Positions 46,363-57,957 of a DNA stretch of 64,000 bases are shown piece after piece. The notes under the pieces are model-generated. The model searched no databases. It was not told where the DNA came from and was given only the letters and a program-made list of their open reading frames with translations. Where the stretch lies: contig NC_054571.1 of assembly GCF_017654505.1 (NCBI RefSeq), positions 4,620,041-4,684,040 on the forward strand. Direction: 5' to 3'. Both the position numbers and the translations under genes were made by a program. The DNA comes from Polyodon spathula (lineage: Eukaryota; Chordata; Actinopteri; Acipenseriformes; Polyodontidae). Each line of letters begins with the position of its first letter. The first letter of the stretch is position 1.

Positions 46363-48179
46363 GTGAGATGTGTTTCTGGTTGTCTTGTAGCATTTACTGT
46401 AAACTAAAAATACCCATTGTTTACTCTTTTGTCAACCCCTTTGCTTACTAAATATAGTGGTAACCCTGAAAATATCTTAATAACTCGCTGTCCCATTTTT
46501 TAGGGGTTAAAATGAAATATCCTACCCTATTGCTTTTGTAGTGCTAGCAAAAAATAATGTGGCACTGCAGAATATGGGGAGATAAAGTATGGTTTCTCCA
46601 TCCGTTCGGTCCTGCTTACGTCCCACTTCATTTTTTATTTATATTTAGAGAACACCTTATCCACTACTGATAAAACATATCAGAATCAGAATCTGGGGAC
46701 GTATGCATGTGACCTGTCTGTCCGTCTGCCAGTGTGTCACATTTACGCTAACGATTGTACCTGTATAGTATCCCACTGTGATTACACTTGATAAGGAGAT
46801 TGTTTAGCACATATTGTCAGTATCTGGAGATATATGAAGGAACCTGTGGTCAATCCAAAGAGAGGCAAGTATAAAGCGCATGGCGATAGCAGAGATTAGA
46901 GATTGTGAAAATCTACCGTTGCAGCACTTCCAATAATTCACTAAAGCTTACCTGTCATGCACTTCCTTAAGCTGCATAGATCTGCCCAGTTTTGAAACAA
47001 ACACATGTTACTCCAAACATGTATTTTCATTTTAAAACATGATCTCTGGTATTACTTTAGGTTAAAAGAAGATCTCTATTTCTATAATTTATTCTCAGAT
47101 TATCTTTTTTCACTTGTACTTCCTGGGCCATTTCACCTCAGCGGTGTCTTCTGGGTCAGAGCATGTTACTGGCTGCAAAGAATGTCAGTCAATAGGGGAA
47201 GCAAGTGTTTGGTTATTGACTCCGCAAGGTAATGTCCAATAATCTGGATCGATCATTATTAGTCATAACACATCAGAATCATTAATAAAAACCCTTAAAA
47301 ATGAGACAATGATTAATCCCAAATGTTAAGTGACTGCCTAACAAAAAACATTAAAATTGTCTGATGATCATTCAAGATATTATTTGAGGATATCAGATCA
47401 TTAATATAAATCATAAACCGAAACGATTTGCCTTTATAATAATGTGTAACTCAGTATTATTTTTAATCCTAGTGAATGTGATCTTTTCTGTGGATGTTGC
47501 TTTTAAATTTCATTATACTGGCAGTTTCATTTGTTGAGAGTTCTCAAATGGCCCACCTGGTAAAGGCTGGGATGCATGGTGTGCAAGGCGAGTCCTACGA
47601 TCAGGGGAGCGCAAGTTTCTGGCTGTGCCAAACTGGTGGTCTTGTCTGGGAAGTATTTCTATCACTGTCATGACTGTCAGCTCGCTACAGCGACCCCTAC
47701 TGGCCACCTAACTCATCGAGTTCAGCAGGGATGGTCTTTGTCTTCCAGGGGCTGGTAGCTGCTCAACCCCCTGGGTGTAAAGAGCTTGCTGACTAGCTAG
47801 AATAATTAGAGAAAATAATTGTGCTTTGAAACACCCTCGGGCTTAGTGAAAAGGAAATTGGAATATTGAACATCCTCAAACCTTGATCGAGTATCAAAAA
47901 TAATTTAGTCGTGTTTTAAGGATTTGGCTTGGAACTCAAGTATGGAATTTGAACATTGGTTCCTTTTAAGGTAGCTCTCCACCTGATATGGTACCATGGT
48001 GCTGTAATACATTTCTAGTTCCTATATCGATGTGATACCATTGGGATGAATTATGATACCAGTGGCAGCCTCCCTCATACCATGTGTTACCACAGGCAGT
48101 ACGGAACCATTCCCATTTTACCTACCTAATCTCCATTTGAGGTGGAAACATTATATTGTATTTTGTTTGTCCTGCTCAG
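46363..48179 (+). other. adgrl1 intron after the olfactomedin exon
   Basis: A 1.8-kb intron, GTGAGA to CTCAG. It contains an inverse copy of a dispersed repeat (47015-47205). Otherwise nothing recognised. Confidence 0.85.
47015..47205 (-). repeat. dispersed repeat family, inverse copy
   Basis: The reverse complement of this segment matches 6530-6690 (TACTTCCTGGGCCATTTCAC; CATTTTAAAACATGATCTCT), with indels. Confidence 0.6.
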
Positions 48180-48491
48180 GTCCACTCACCACCACCCAAA
48201 TCACTACAACAACCGCTGTCAAAGTGGTTACCCCTATTGCCACCAATACAGCCAGTTCCACCACCTCTAAACCACTCCCAGTCACCTCCCACCCCATTGG
48301 AGCAATCAACCAGATGATCCCGGATCTCCGGCCAATCACAGCCGCCATTCCAGTGACACGCCGCCCTTTGCCACCCAATCAGAATGGCTTGGAGCAGCAG
48401 CTGTGTGAGGAAGTGATGGCCCGGGGTGTAAAGTGGCCCTCCACCCAGCAGGGGGCACTGATCGAGAGACCCTGCCCCAAAGGATCTCGAG
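48180..48491 (+). CDS. adgrl1: adgrl1 exon: Ser/Thr/Pro-rich linker and start of hormone-receptor domain
   Basis: This exon encodes about 104 residues. The first part is a mucin-like Thr/Ser/Pro linker (PLTTTQITTTTAVKV onward), expected to be heavily O-glycosylated and to act as a stalk. It continues through the conserved HPIGAINQMIPDL and RRPLPPNQ. The last 33 residues (LCEEVMARGVKWPSTQQG and ERPCPKGSRG) begin the hormone-receptor (HormR) domain. The acceptor is gtttgtcctgctcag and the donor GTAGGC. It enters with two bases (GT completing Gly) and leaves in phase 1. The linker differs in detail from mammals, as expected for this fast-evolving part. Confidence 0.93.
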
Positions 48492-48604
48492 GTAGGCACT
48501 CTGTTTGAGTGTTTCAGTTAACCTTTGTTACTGTAGTAATTTTCTATTGGGTTGTTGAGTGTGGAAGTTCTGTATTTATACAGAATATGAGAAAAACTCA
48601 TCTT

Positions 48605-48795
48605 TGGTTGACCTATCTAAGAGAAAGGGTGCTCCCTTCAGTCTATGGCAGGTTTGAGGAAAGGAGACTGAACTGCTCCCTCTCCACCCCCTAAGAGAAA
48701 GGGTGCGCCTTCTTCTAATCCTAGGCAGGCTATAAGCATGAAATCTGAACTGCTCACCTCCTGAAAGAAAGGGGTCCCTGCAGTCCAGGGCAGTC
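48605..48795. repeat. degenerate copies of the 62/63-bp minisatellite family
   Basis: About three diverged units (CTAAGAGAAAGGGTGCTCCC, ACTGAACTGCTCCCTC, CAGTCCAGGGCAG) related to the array at 43385-43962. Confidence 0.8.
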
Positions 48796-49671
48796 TTGTG
48801 CCTAGCATACAAACCCACAGCACCACCTGGTAGTAGAAGCCACATACAGCAGATGTGTGATAATTGTGATGCAGTGCACAAATGCTAAAGGAAGCAAAAA
48901 TACACATTAAACAAAGAAGCTGTGGCCTAAAGTTTATAATGAACTCACTTTGCTTCATGTCGAATGAAACCTACTGAATAATGTTACGTTAACATAGTGA
49001 ATCGCATTGCGTTTTGTAGTTTTCCATACACTTAATGACAAACTGACAAAAATGTGACATTCTGAAATCTAACATGCAATACTGTAGCACTGTGGCTTCC
49101 AGTTTTGCAGTATCATTTTGTAGTTTCTTTGGTTGCATAAGAGGTCTAAATTATTTTCACATCCATTGGTTTTTATTATGTCAAAATCCTAAAATCCTAT
49201 GCGATGCAAAATTTTTGGCCTTACTGTAGGTTGAAATGAAGTGTGGAATGAGCACAGAGGTGATGAGATTAACAGAGCAGGCTTTGGGAGATGGTTGAGA
49301 ACAGATAAGGTTGTAACCGGCCAGGTGGTTGTACGAGGTAATTAGAAAGATGTGTGAAGTGATGAATCACTCAGGAAAGACCTGATAGCAATTCAAAACC
49401 TGTGTGGCTTCTTAAACTCTTTCTGCTAGTCTCTAAGTGTCTGCCTGTGTGATGTCTACCGTTAATTTCTTGCTTTTAAGAGCAAGTAGCTTCAGATGTC
49501 GGTTTATTTATTTTTACACCAAAATTCTAGCTGAACAGACTTTCTCATTCTGTTCCAATGATGTGACACAATGACCTTTCTGCTTGGCTGGTCCAACCTG
49601 CTCAGCCTCTCCATATTGACACTAATGCAGTATTGGAGAAATAGAATCCATCAGAAAGAGGCTTCACTGAT

Positions 49672-49852
49672 TGTTTGACACGCAGCGCACTGTTTAACAC
49701 GCAGCGCAGTGTTTGACACGCAGCGCAGTGTTTGACACACAGTGCAGTGTTTAACATTCACTGCATTGTTTAACATGAAGCGCAGTGGTTGACATGCAGC
49801 GCAGTGTTTGACATGCAGCGCATTGTTCAACATGCCACAGATTGTTTAACAT
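49672..49852. repeat. ~19-bp minisatellite, ~9 copies
   Basis: The unit is GTTTGACACGCAGCGCAGT with variants (GTTTAACATG.., GGTTGACATG..). Confidence 0.9.
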
Positions 49853-50246
49853 CCAGCACACCTGAAAATGACCATGTACTTTGAAAAGAATCATGTATTT
49901 AGGCACCGCAGTTTAAAGGCCACCTCATGACTAAGACCAATTTTTTACAGTCCCGATTTTTCAATTGATGATAATGGAAAGTCACACTTAATCTTAATGT
50001 AATTCTTGATATGTATTTTTTGTATACAACTATAAGTTGCCATGGGTAAGTATGCTAATAAATAAATAAATAAATAAATAATAATAATTAAACCCTTGTA
50101 TTCATCCACCATCTTCAGTCCCAAGCATATGAAACCTCTGTTAAAATTACCTTTAGAATAAACCAAATGCTGTAAAATACCAACTTTCTTTATTACAACT
50201 TGAATGCAGCATGGATTGATTTTGTAATTGAGTCTGTGTAGAGGTG

Positions 50247-50869
50247 TGTGACGAAGTGCCTGCCCCTGTGTGTATTTTCTGTCATATATTGCGTGTGGTG
50301 TGTTAAATGTTGGTGTATAGTCATTGGTACACGGGATATAAATGGGTCTGTGTAACACGAGTGTTTAAAATGTTTTATTTTTATTATATTTGTATTTAGG
50401 CACGAGGATTGCACAGCACTTCACTTGCAAGTAAAATGTAATATATGAGCATTGGGAATTGCACTTTATTAATTCACGTGCAGTTGTACCGAGACTCCAA
50501 TTGAATGATTGATTAGCAGTCGAGTCACGGTACAGCTGCATAAAAGCAGCATGTTTTCATGTACTCGGGGTTGTGTGTTCGGGAGTGGAGAACGGGAGAG
50601 AGAGAGAGAGAGAGAGAGAGAAGCGTAATTATAAATATCAGTTGTTTTGTGTAGCGTTCGTTCACCCTGTTTTTGTCAGTGTCTATTCGTTTTGTTTGTC
50701 TATTTATTTTGGCCTCACGTGCCGTGTGCTGTTTTTGTTACAAACCTTTTATTTTCTGTCTGTTTAATTACTAAACTGCGCATCAGCGCCTTCACCGTTC
50801 CAAAACCTGTGTTCTGAGTCAGTTTCTGTTTCTGGTCTTTCGTCACCCACTGTGGCCGTCATTGTGACA
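50247..50869 (+). mobile_element. solo LTR with 5-bp target-site duplication
   Basis: It starts TGTGACGAAGTGCC and ends CATTGTGACA (TG...CA). It is flanked on both sides by AGGTG (50242-50246 and 50870-50874), a perfect 5-bp target duplication. Inside are a TATA-like GCATAAAAGC at about 50540 and an (AG)n run at 50598-50622. No internal retroviral genes and no second LTR are present, so internal recombination probably removed the body of a Gypsy- or ERV-type element. Orientation is inferred from the TATA-like box. Confidence 0.75.
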
Positions 50870-51622
50870 AGGTGTTACACTCTGAGTTCAGGAGCTGATC
50901 TTCAGGTCTAGTTGCCTGCCATAGACATATGCAACACAGGTTAGATAGGCGGCTTTATTAGTAAACATCAGCGCCATCTAGAGCACTGCTGTGTATTGAC
51001 AGCAAAATAAACACTAGTTGGTGCTGGGTCATACATCTATGAAGACACTTTGATTGATGTCGACACCTTAAAATACCTAAAAAAAAAAACTAATAAGACC
51101 ACTTAGAATAATTTAAAATGAAGCTGAAGCAGTGACAGCAAAGGCTTTAAAAGCCAAGTATATGCACCAAAAGCACATGTAAAGGGACGTCTAATGTGGA
51201 ATTCAATGATGGTAACACCCCCTGTCTTTATAAATTATAAAGATAATAATGATAATCAACATTGTTCAACTGGAGCCTCCATTTCCTTCTGTGTTGTTTT
51301 GTTAAGAGCCTTGCAGCCATCCTGCTGCCAGATTGCTTGTGAAGAAAGTGTTTACCTTTTCAAAATGATTCTTAACAGATTTGAAATCTGAGGGAAATGA
51401 AAGGATTTTGTGAAAGGTCAGGCAATTTGAAAATAATTATGTTGCCAACCAACCAACACAGAATTCTATTACAAGCACTACGATTCTAGTCGTCTTCTTG
51501 CTAGCAGCTTTAATGGACTGGCAGGTAAATTGTAAACTTAATAACAAACAGTTCACAAAGAAACACGCTCAGCTCAAACCTTAGTGACCTCTCTGTGGGC
51601 GCTGAAGCTCAAAAAAGAACGT

Positions 51623-54600
51623 AAAAAAGTAGAAAGACGCCAGCACTCCTTATAGAATAACTTTTTTTAATTAAAGAAAAAAATAGTGGCAGAAACAGCA
51701 AACAAACGCATTGCGGCAAACAAGCCTTCATCGTCAGTGATTCCTGCAAACAAGCCTTCATCGTCAGTGATTGCCTCAAACAAGCCTTCATCATCAGTGA
51801 TTGCCGCAAACAAGCCTTCATCGTCAGTGATTGCCGCAAACAAGCCTTCATCGTCAGTGATTGCCTCAAACAAGCCTTCATCGTCAGTGATTGCCGCAAA
51901 CAAGCCTTCATCGTCAGTGATTGCCGCAAACAAGCCTTCATCGTCAGTGATTGCCGCAAACAAGCCTTCATCGTCAGTGATTGCCTCAAACAAGCCTTCA
52001 TCGTCAGTGATTGCCTCAAACAAGCCTTCATCGTCAGTGATTGCCTCAAACAAGCCTTCATCGTCAGTGATTGCCTCAAACAAGCCTTCATCGTCAGTGA
52101 TTGCCTCAAACAAGCCTTCATCGTCAGTGATTGCCTCAAACAAGCCTTCATCGTCAGTGATTGCCTCAAACAAGCCTTCATCGTCAGTGATTGCCTCAAA
52201 CAAGCCTTCATCGTCAGTGATTGCCTCAAACAAGCCTTCATCGTCAGTGATTGCCTCAAACAAGCCTTCATCGTCAGTGATTGCCTCAAACAAGCCTTCA
52301 TCGTCAGTGATTGCCTCAAACAAGCCTTCATCGTCAGTGATTGCCTCAAACAAGCCTTCATCGTCAGTGATTGCCTCAAACAAGCCTTCATCGTCAGTGA
52401 TTGCCTCAAACAAGCCTTCATCGTCAGTGATTGCCTCAAACAAGCCTTCATCGTCAGTGATTGCCTCAAACAAGCCTTCATCGTCAGTGATTGCCTCAAA
52501 CAAGCCTTCATCGTCAGTGATTGCCTCAAACAAGCCTTCATCGTCAGTGATTGCCTCAAACAAGCCTTCATCGTCAGTGATTGCCTCAAACAAGCCTTCA
52601 TCGTCAGTGATTGCCTCAAACAAGCCTTCATCGTCAGTGATTGCCTCAAACAAGCCTTCATCGTCAGTGATTGCCTCAAACAAGCCTTCATCGTCAGTGA
52701 TTGCCTCAAACAAGCCTTCATCGTCAGTGATTGCCTCAAACAAGCCTTCATCGTCAGTGATTGCCTCAAACAAGCCTTCATCGTCAGTGATTGCCTCAAA
52801 CAAGCCTTCATCGTCAGTGATTGCCTCAAACAAGCCTTCATCGTCAGTGATTGCCTCAAACAAGCCTTCATCGTCAGTGATTGCCTCAAACAAGCCTTCA
52901 TCGTCAGTGATTGCCTCAAACAAGCCTTCATCGTCAGTGATTGCCTCAAACAAGCCTTCATCGTCAGTGATTGCCTCAAACAAGCCTTCATCGTCAGTGA
53001 TTGCCTCAAACAAGCCTTCATCGTCAGTGATTGCCTCAAACAAGCCTTCATCGTCAGTGATTGCCTCAAACAAGCCTTCATCGTCAGTGATTGCCTCAAA
53101 CAAGCCTTCATCGTCAGTGATTGCCTCAAACAAGCCTTCATCGTCAGTGATTGCCTCAAACAAGCCTTCATCGTCAGTGATTGCCTCAAACAAGCCTTCA
53201 TCGTCAGTGATTGCCTCAAACAAGCCTTCATCGTCAGTGATTGCCTCAAACAAGCCTTCATCGTCAGTGATTGCCTCAAACAAGCCTTCATCGTCAGTGA
53301 TTGCCTCAAACAAGCCTTCATCGTCAGTGATTGCCTCAAACAAGCCTTCATCGTCAGTGATTGCCGCAAACAAGCCTTCATCGTCAGTGATTGCCGCAAA
53401 CAAGCCTTCATCGTCAGTGATTGCCTCAAACAAGCCTTCATCGTCAGTGATTGCCTCAAACAAGCCTTCATCGTCAGTGATTGCCTCAAACAAGCCTTCA
53501 TCGTCAGTGATTGCCTCAAACAAGCCTTCATCGTCAGTGATTGCCTCAAACAAGCCTTCATCGTCAGTGATTGCCTCAAACAAGCCTTCATCGTCAGTGA
53601 TTGCCTCAAACAAGCCTTCATCGTCAGTGATTGCCTCAAACAAGCCTTCATCGTCAGTGATTGCCTCAAACAAGCCTTCATCGTCAGTGATTGCCTCAAA
53701 CAAGCCTTCATCGTCAGTGATTGCCTCAAACAAGCCTTCATCGTCAGTGATTGCCTCAAACAAGCCTTCATCGTCAGTGATTGCCTCAAACAAGCCTTCA
53801 TCGTCAGTGATTGCCTCAAACAAGCCTTCATCGTCAGTGATTGCCTCAAACAAGCCTTCATCGTCAGTGATTGCCTCAAACAAGCCTTCATCGTCAGTGA
53901 TTGCCTCAAACAAGCCTTCATCGTCAGTGATTGCCTCAAACAAGCCTTCATCGTCAGTGATTGCCGCAAACAAGCCTTCATCGTCAGTGATTGCCGCAAA
54001 CAAGCCTTCATCGTCAGTGATTGCCTCAAACAAGCCTTCATCGTCAGTGATTGCCTCAAACAAGCCTTCATCGTCAGTGATTGCCTCAAACAAGCCTTCA
54101 TCGTCAGTGATTGCCTCAAACAAGCCTTCATCGTCAGTGATTGCCTCAAACAAGCCTTCATCGTCAGTGATTGCCTCAAACAAGCCTTCATCGTCAGTGA
54201 TTGCCTCAAACAAGCCTTCATCGTCAGTGATTGCCTCAAACAAGCCTTCATCGTCAGTGATTGCCTCAAACAAGCCTTCATCGTCAGTGATTGCCTCAAA
54301 CAAGCCTTCATCGTCAGTGATTGCCTCAAACAAGCCTTCATCGTCAGTGATTGCCTCAAACAAGCCTTCATCGTCAGTGATTGCCTCAAACAAGCCTTCA
54401 TCGTCAGTGATTGCCTCAAACAAGCCTTCATCGTCAGTGATTGCCTCAAACAAGCCTTCATCGTCAGTGATTGCCTCAAACAAGCCTTCATCGTCAGTGA
54501 TTGCCTCAAACAAGCCTTCATCGTCAGTGATTGCCGCAAACAAGCCTTCATCGTCAGTGATTGCCTCAAACAAGCCTTCATCGTCAGTGATTGCCTCAAA

Positions 54601-56043
54601 CAAGCCTTCATCGTCAGTGATTGCCTCAAACAAGCCTTCATCGTCAGTGATTGCCTCAAACAAGCCTTCATCGTCAGTGATTGCCTCAAACAAGCCTTCA
54701 TCGTCAGTGATTGCCTCAAACAAGCCTTCATCGTCAGTGATTGCCTCAAACAAGCCTTCATCGTCAGTGATTGCCTCAAACAAGCCTTCATCGTCAGTGA
54801 TTGCCTCAAACAAGCCTTCATCGTCAGTGATTGCCTCAAACAAGCCTTCATCGTCAGTGATTGCCTCAAACAAGCCTTCATCGTCAGTGATTGCCTCAAA
54901 CAAGCCTTCATCGTCAGTGATTGCCTCAAACAAGCCTTCATCGTCAGTGATTGCCTCAAACAAGCCTTCATCGTCAGTGATTGCCGCAAACAAGCCTTCA
55001 TCGTCAGTGATTGCCTCAAACAAGCCTTCATCGTCAGTGATTGCCTCAAACAAGCCTTCATCGTCAGTGATTGCCTCAAACAAGCCTTCATCGTCAGTGA
55101 TTGCCTCAAACAAGCCTTCATCGTCAGTGATTGCCTCAAACAAGCCTTCATCGTCAGTGATTGCCTCAAACAAGCCTTCATCGTCAGTGATTGCCTCAAA
55201 CAAGCCTTCATCGTCAGTGATTGCCTCAAACAAGCCTTCATCGTCAGTGATTGCCTCAAACAAGCCTTCATCGTCAGTGATTGCCTCAAACAAGCCTTCA
55301 TCGTCAGTGATTGCCTCAAACAAGCCTTCATCGTCAGTGATTGCCTCAAACAAGCCTTCATCGTCAGTGATTGCCTCAAACAAGCCTTCATCGTCAGTGA
55401 TTGCCTCAAACAAGCCTTCATCGTCAGTGATTGCCTCAAACAAGCCTTCATCGTCAGTGATTGCCTCAAACAAGCCTTCATCGTCAGTGATTGCCTCAAA
55501 CAAGCCTTCATCGTCAGTGATTGCCTCAAACAAGCCTTCATCGTCAGTGATTGCCTCAAACAAGCCTTCATCGTCAGTGATTGCCTCAAACAAGCCTTCA
55601 TCGTCAGTGATTGCCTCAAACAAGCCTTCATCGTCAGTGATTGCCTCAAACAAGCCTTCATCGTCAGTGATTGCCTCAAACAAGCCTTCATCGTCAGTGA
55701 TTGCCTCAAACAAGCCTTCATCGTCAGTGATTGCCTCAAACAAGCCTTCATCGTCAGTGATTGCCTCAAACAAGCCTTCATCGTCAGTGATTGCCTCAAA
55801 CAAGCCTTCATCGTCAGTGATTGCCTCAAACAAGCCTTCATCGTCAGTGATTGCCGCAAACAAGCCTTCATCGTCAGTGATTGCCGCAAACAAGCCTTCA
55901 TCGTCAGTGATTGCTGCAAACAAGCCTTCATCGTCAGTGATTGCTGCAACGCGATTGTTTGATATGTTTCTGCCACTATTTTTTTTCTTTAATTATAAAA
56001 GTTATTCTATAAGGAGTGCTGGCTTCTTTCTACTTTTTTTTTT
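51623..56043. mobile_element. inverted-repeat-bounded element carrying a 30-bp tandem array
   Basis: The left flank (51623-51718) and right flank (55943-56043) of the array are imperfect inverted repeats of each other over about 95 bases. CCAGCACTCCTTATAGAATA on the left appears as TATTCTATAAGGAGTGCTGG on the right, and AATAGTGGCAGAAACA as TGTTTCTGCCACTATT. Between them lies only the 30-bp array. This looks like a non-autonomous DNA element with a tandemly amplified core. I could not define the outermost ends or a target duplication, because both ends run into A/T tracts. Confidence 0.65.
51717..55948. repeat. 30-bp minisatellite, ~141 copies
   Basis: The unit is CAAGCCTTCATCGTCAGTGA plus TTGCCTCAAA. 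Nearly all copies are identical. The main variable site is GCCTCA versus GCCGCA, with GCCGCA units at both ends and isolated or paired ones at about 53341-53400, 53941-54000, 54511-54540 and 54961-54990. Because 30 is a multiple of three and the unit lacks stops in several frames, frames of more than 1,400 codons run through on both strands. These are not genes. Confidence 0.97.
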
Positions 56044-57234
56044 AAATGGAGATGTGTGTGATGATAAATTTTTATTTTTTCACCTCCGACACACCTATGG
56101 AAATAGTTTACCAATACCAGTAAATTACCAGACGTCTAACTTTGTATCATTGATTAAACATGTCATTGCCTTCACAAGAGATCTGGTCATTTTACTTCCC
56201 TAATGTGCCTGTGGCAAGGTACTGTGTCTTCATTGGGCAGTTAAACTCTTACGAGATGTAAGTGCCAGTGGCTTGCCTGAGGATTATTTTCTTCCCAGTT
56301 GCAAGTTTTCATAATTTGAATAAAGATTTCAATAGAATAATTTAAAAGTGCCAATGGAAGTCATGGAAGAGAGTATATATGCCACTGATACCTTGATATA
56401 ACAATTTGCCTATCTAATTACTAACCAGGCCCAACCTTACTTAGCTTTAGACAAGGTCTAATGACTGGAGACCTGAACATGGTGTTCTGATACTCAGGTC
56501 TACTAACTGGCTGTTGCATTTCCCACAACCCTGTGAAATTGTACACTACTGTTTCCTCACATAATTAATGTCCCAGCTTGAAAAAAGACACAGAACATCT
56601 GGAAGCTACACGGCCCTCAGCAGAGACTCTTAATCTCTGCTAACGATTTTCTCGCAGTCACCTGCGTGTCTACCACACCCCCTGCCTCTCCTCAATCAAT
56701 TACTGAGCTCTACTGCACAGTCTAATCAACAGGACACCATGCAAAGAATTCTGAAGCGTGAACTCAATGCGTGCCGGAGTTCATCTGTCTTTAATATTGT
56801 ACAAAAATTGCTGTTAACCAAGGCTTTAAAACATGTCTTATTTTTATTAGCACAAGCAGCACTGTTACAGGCCCTAACCTTTTGACTGCCACGTTTTTGT
56901 ATCCCTGCTGTGTCTCAGTAAAAACGGCACTTTGTTTAGTTAGCATCTTTGTTAAAGCCTTTTACAAGGACATCAAATTCTTAATGAAATCTAAGAGAGA
57001 GCACGCCGGCGCAGTGACAACATATGAATTTGGACAGGAAATCAGAAATATGTAGCATCTGTGTGTGTTGTCAGTTTCAGAAAGCACACTTTATTAGGAC
57101 CTGTCTGTCTACCCGATTAGATTTGGCATCACCCTGGTGTGGGGCTTGTTCTCCTAGTATACCCTGGCTTCCTTGAGTAATCTGGAAGACTGAATGAATG
57201 CCATACTTACCTCCTCCACTGGAACGATGTTGCG

Positions 57235-57530
57235 AATCAACTTCACTCAGCAACGCTGAACCCTGATGGCAATGACTACATTCAAGAAGATAATGCAGTC
57301 ATCCACCACAGCAGAATTGTGCATGAATGGTTTGAGAAGAATGAGACTTCAGGCATCTTCCATGGCCAGCACAATCCCTGCATCTCATTTCAGCTGAGGG
57401 GGTTTGGAGTGAACTTGAATGATGCATTCATCTCCACAGTCCTCTTCCGAACTACATTTCAATGACTGAAAGAATCCGTTAAGACACCTGCAAGCACCTT
57501 GTAAAGTGTGTGCCGTGTCGTGTCAAGGCT
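57235..57530 (+). pseudogene. Tc1/mariner-type transposase catalytic-domain relic
   Basis: The translation includes LNPDGNDYIQEDNAVIHHSR and IVHEWFEKNE. This matches the second catalytic block of Tc1/mariner transposases (Q-x-D-N-x-x-x-H, then a helix with EWF), followed by a decayed segment where the final Glu block should be. It is a different subfamily from the element at 3881-5381. No ends identified. Confidence 0.62.
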
Positions 57531-57853
57531 GTGATTGTGGCCCAACCTGGTATTAGGTATATGGCCCTAAAATAGCCACAGACATTTTTGTGTAGACCAC
57601 GTTTATGTAACCCTAACCAATACTTTAAGACCAGCACAGAAACCAGGACCAGGGGACACAGTTAGAAATTAAGTGGAGATAGACTTAGGACAGAAGGTAA
57701 GAGATACTGAATTACTGGGATTCTTAAGACCTGATCCTGCACCTAAATGAGTTAGATCTTTATTAGAACAGTGTGCTGCCACTTTACTGACTGTCGTCCA
57801 GGTTATAGATGTAACTGATGCACATTTCGATGTGTCTGTTTCTCTCTCTTTAG

Positions 57854-57957
57854 GGATTGCTGCGTTCCAGTGCATGTCTTCGCCAGTCATGTGGAACCCC
57901 AGGGGTCCAGACTTCAGCAACTGTACCTCCCCCTGGGTAAATCAGGTGGCACAGAAG
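57854..57957 (+). CDS. adgrl1: adgrl1 exon: hormone-receptor domain, second part
   Basis: This exon encodes [19 protein letters not shown] and [16 protein letters not shown], the second half of the HormR domain found before the GAIN domain in adhesion GPCRs. It includes the conserved Trp and Cys residues and an NCT glycosylation sequon. The acceptor is gtttctctctctttag and the donor GTAATC. It starts in phase 1 and ends on a complete Lys codon (phase 0). A probable MITE begins only about 25 bases past the donor (57983), so the donor side of this intron has been disturbed recently. Confidence 0.95.

Larger units (their letters stand above)
48492..57853 (+). other. adgrl1 intron inside the hormone-receptor domain
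   Basis: A 9.4-kb intron, GTAGGC donor to CTTTAG acceptor. About half is the 30-bp repeat element at 51623-56043. It also carries a solo LTR, a Tc1/mariner relic and short tandem repeats. I see nothing assignable in 48800-49660, 49860-50240, 50880-51600 and 56050-57200. Confidence 0.85.

Noticed and set aside
51609..56203. Three overlapping open frames of more than 1,400 codons on both strands
   Set aside because: They are read-through of a 30-bp repeat whose length is a multiple of three and which lacks stops; no splice, start or domain evidence supports a protein.
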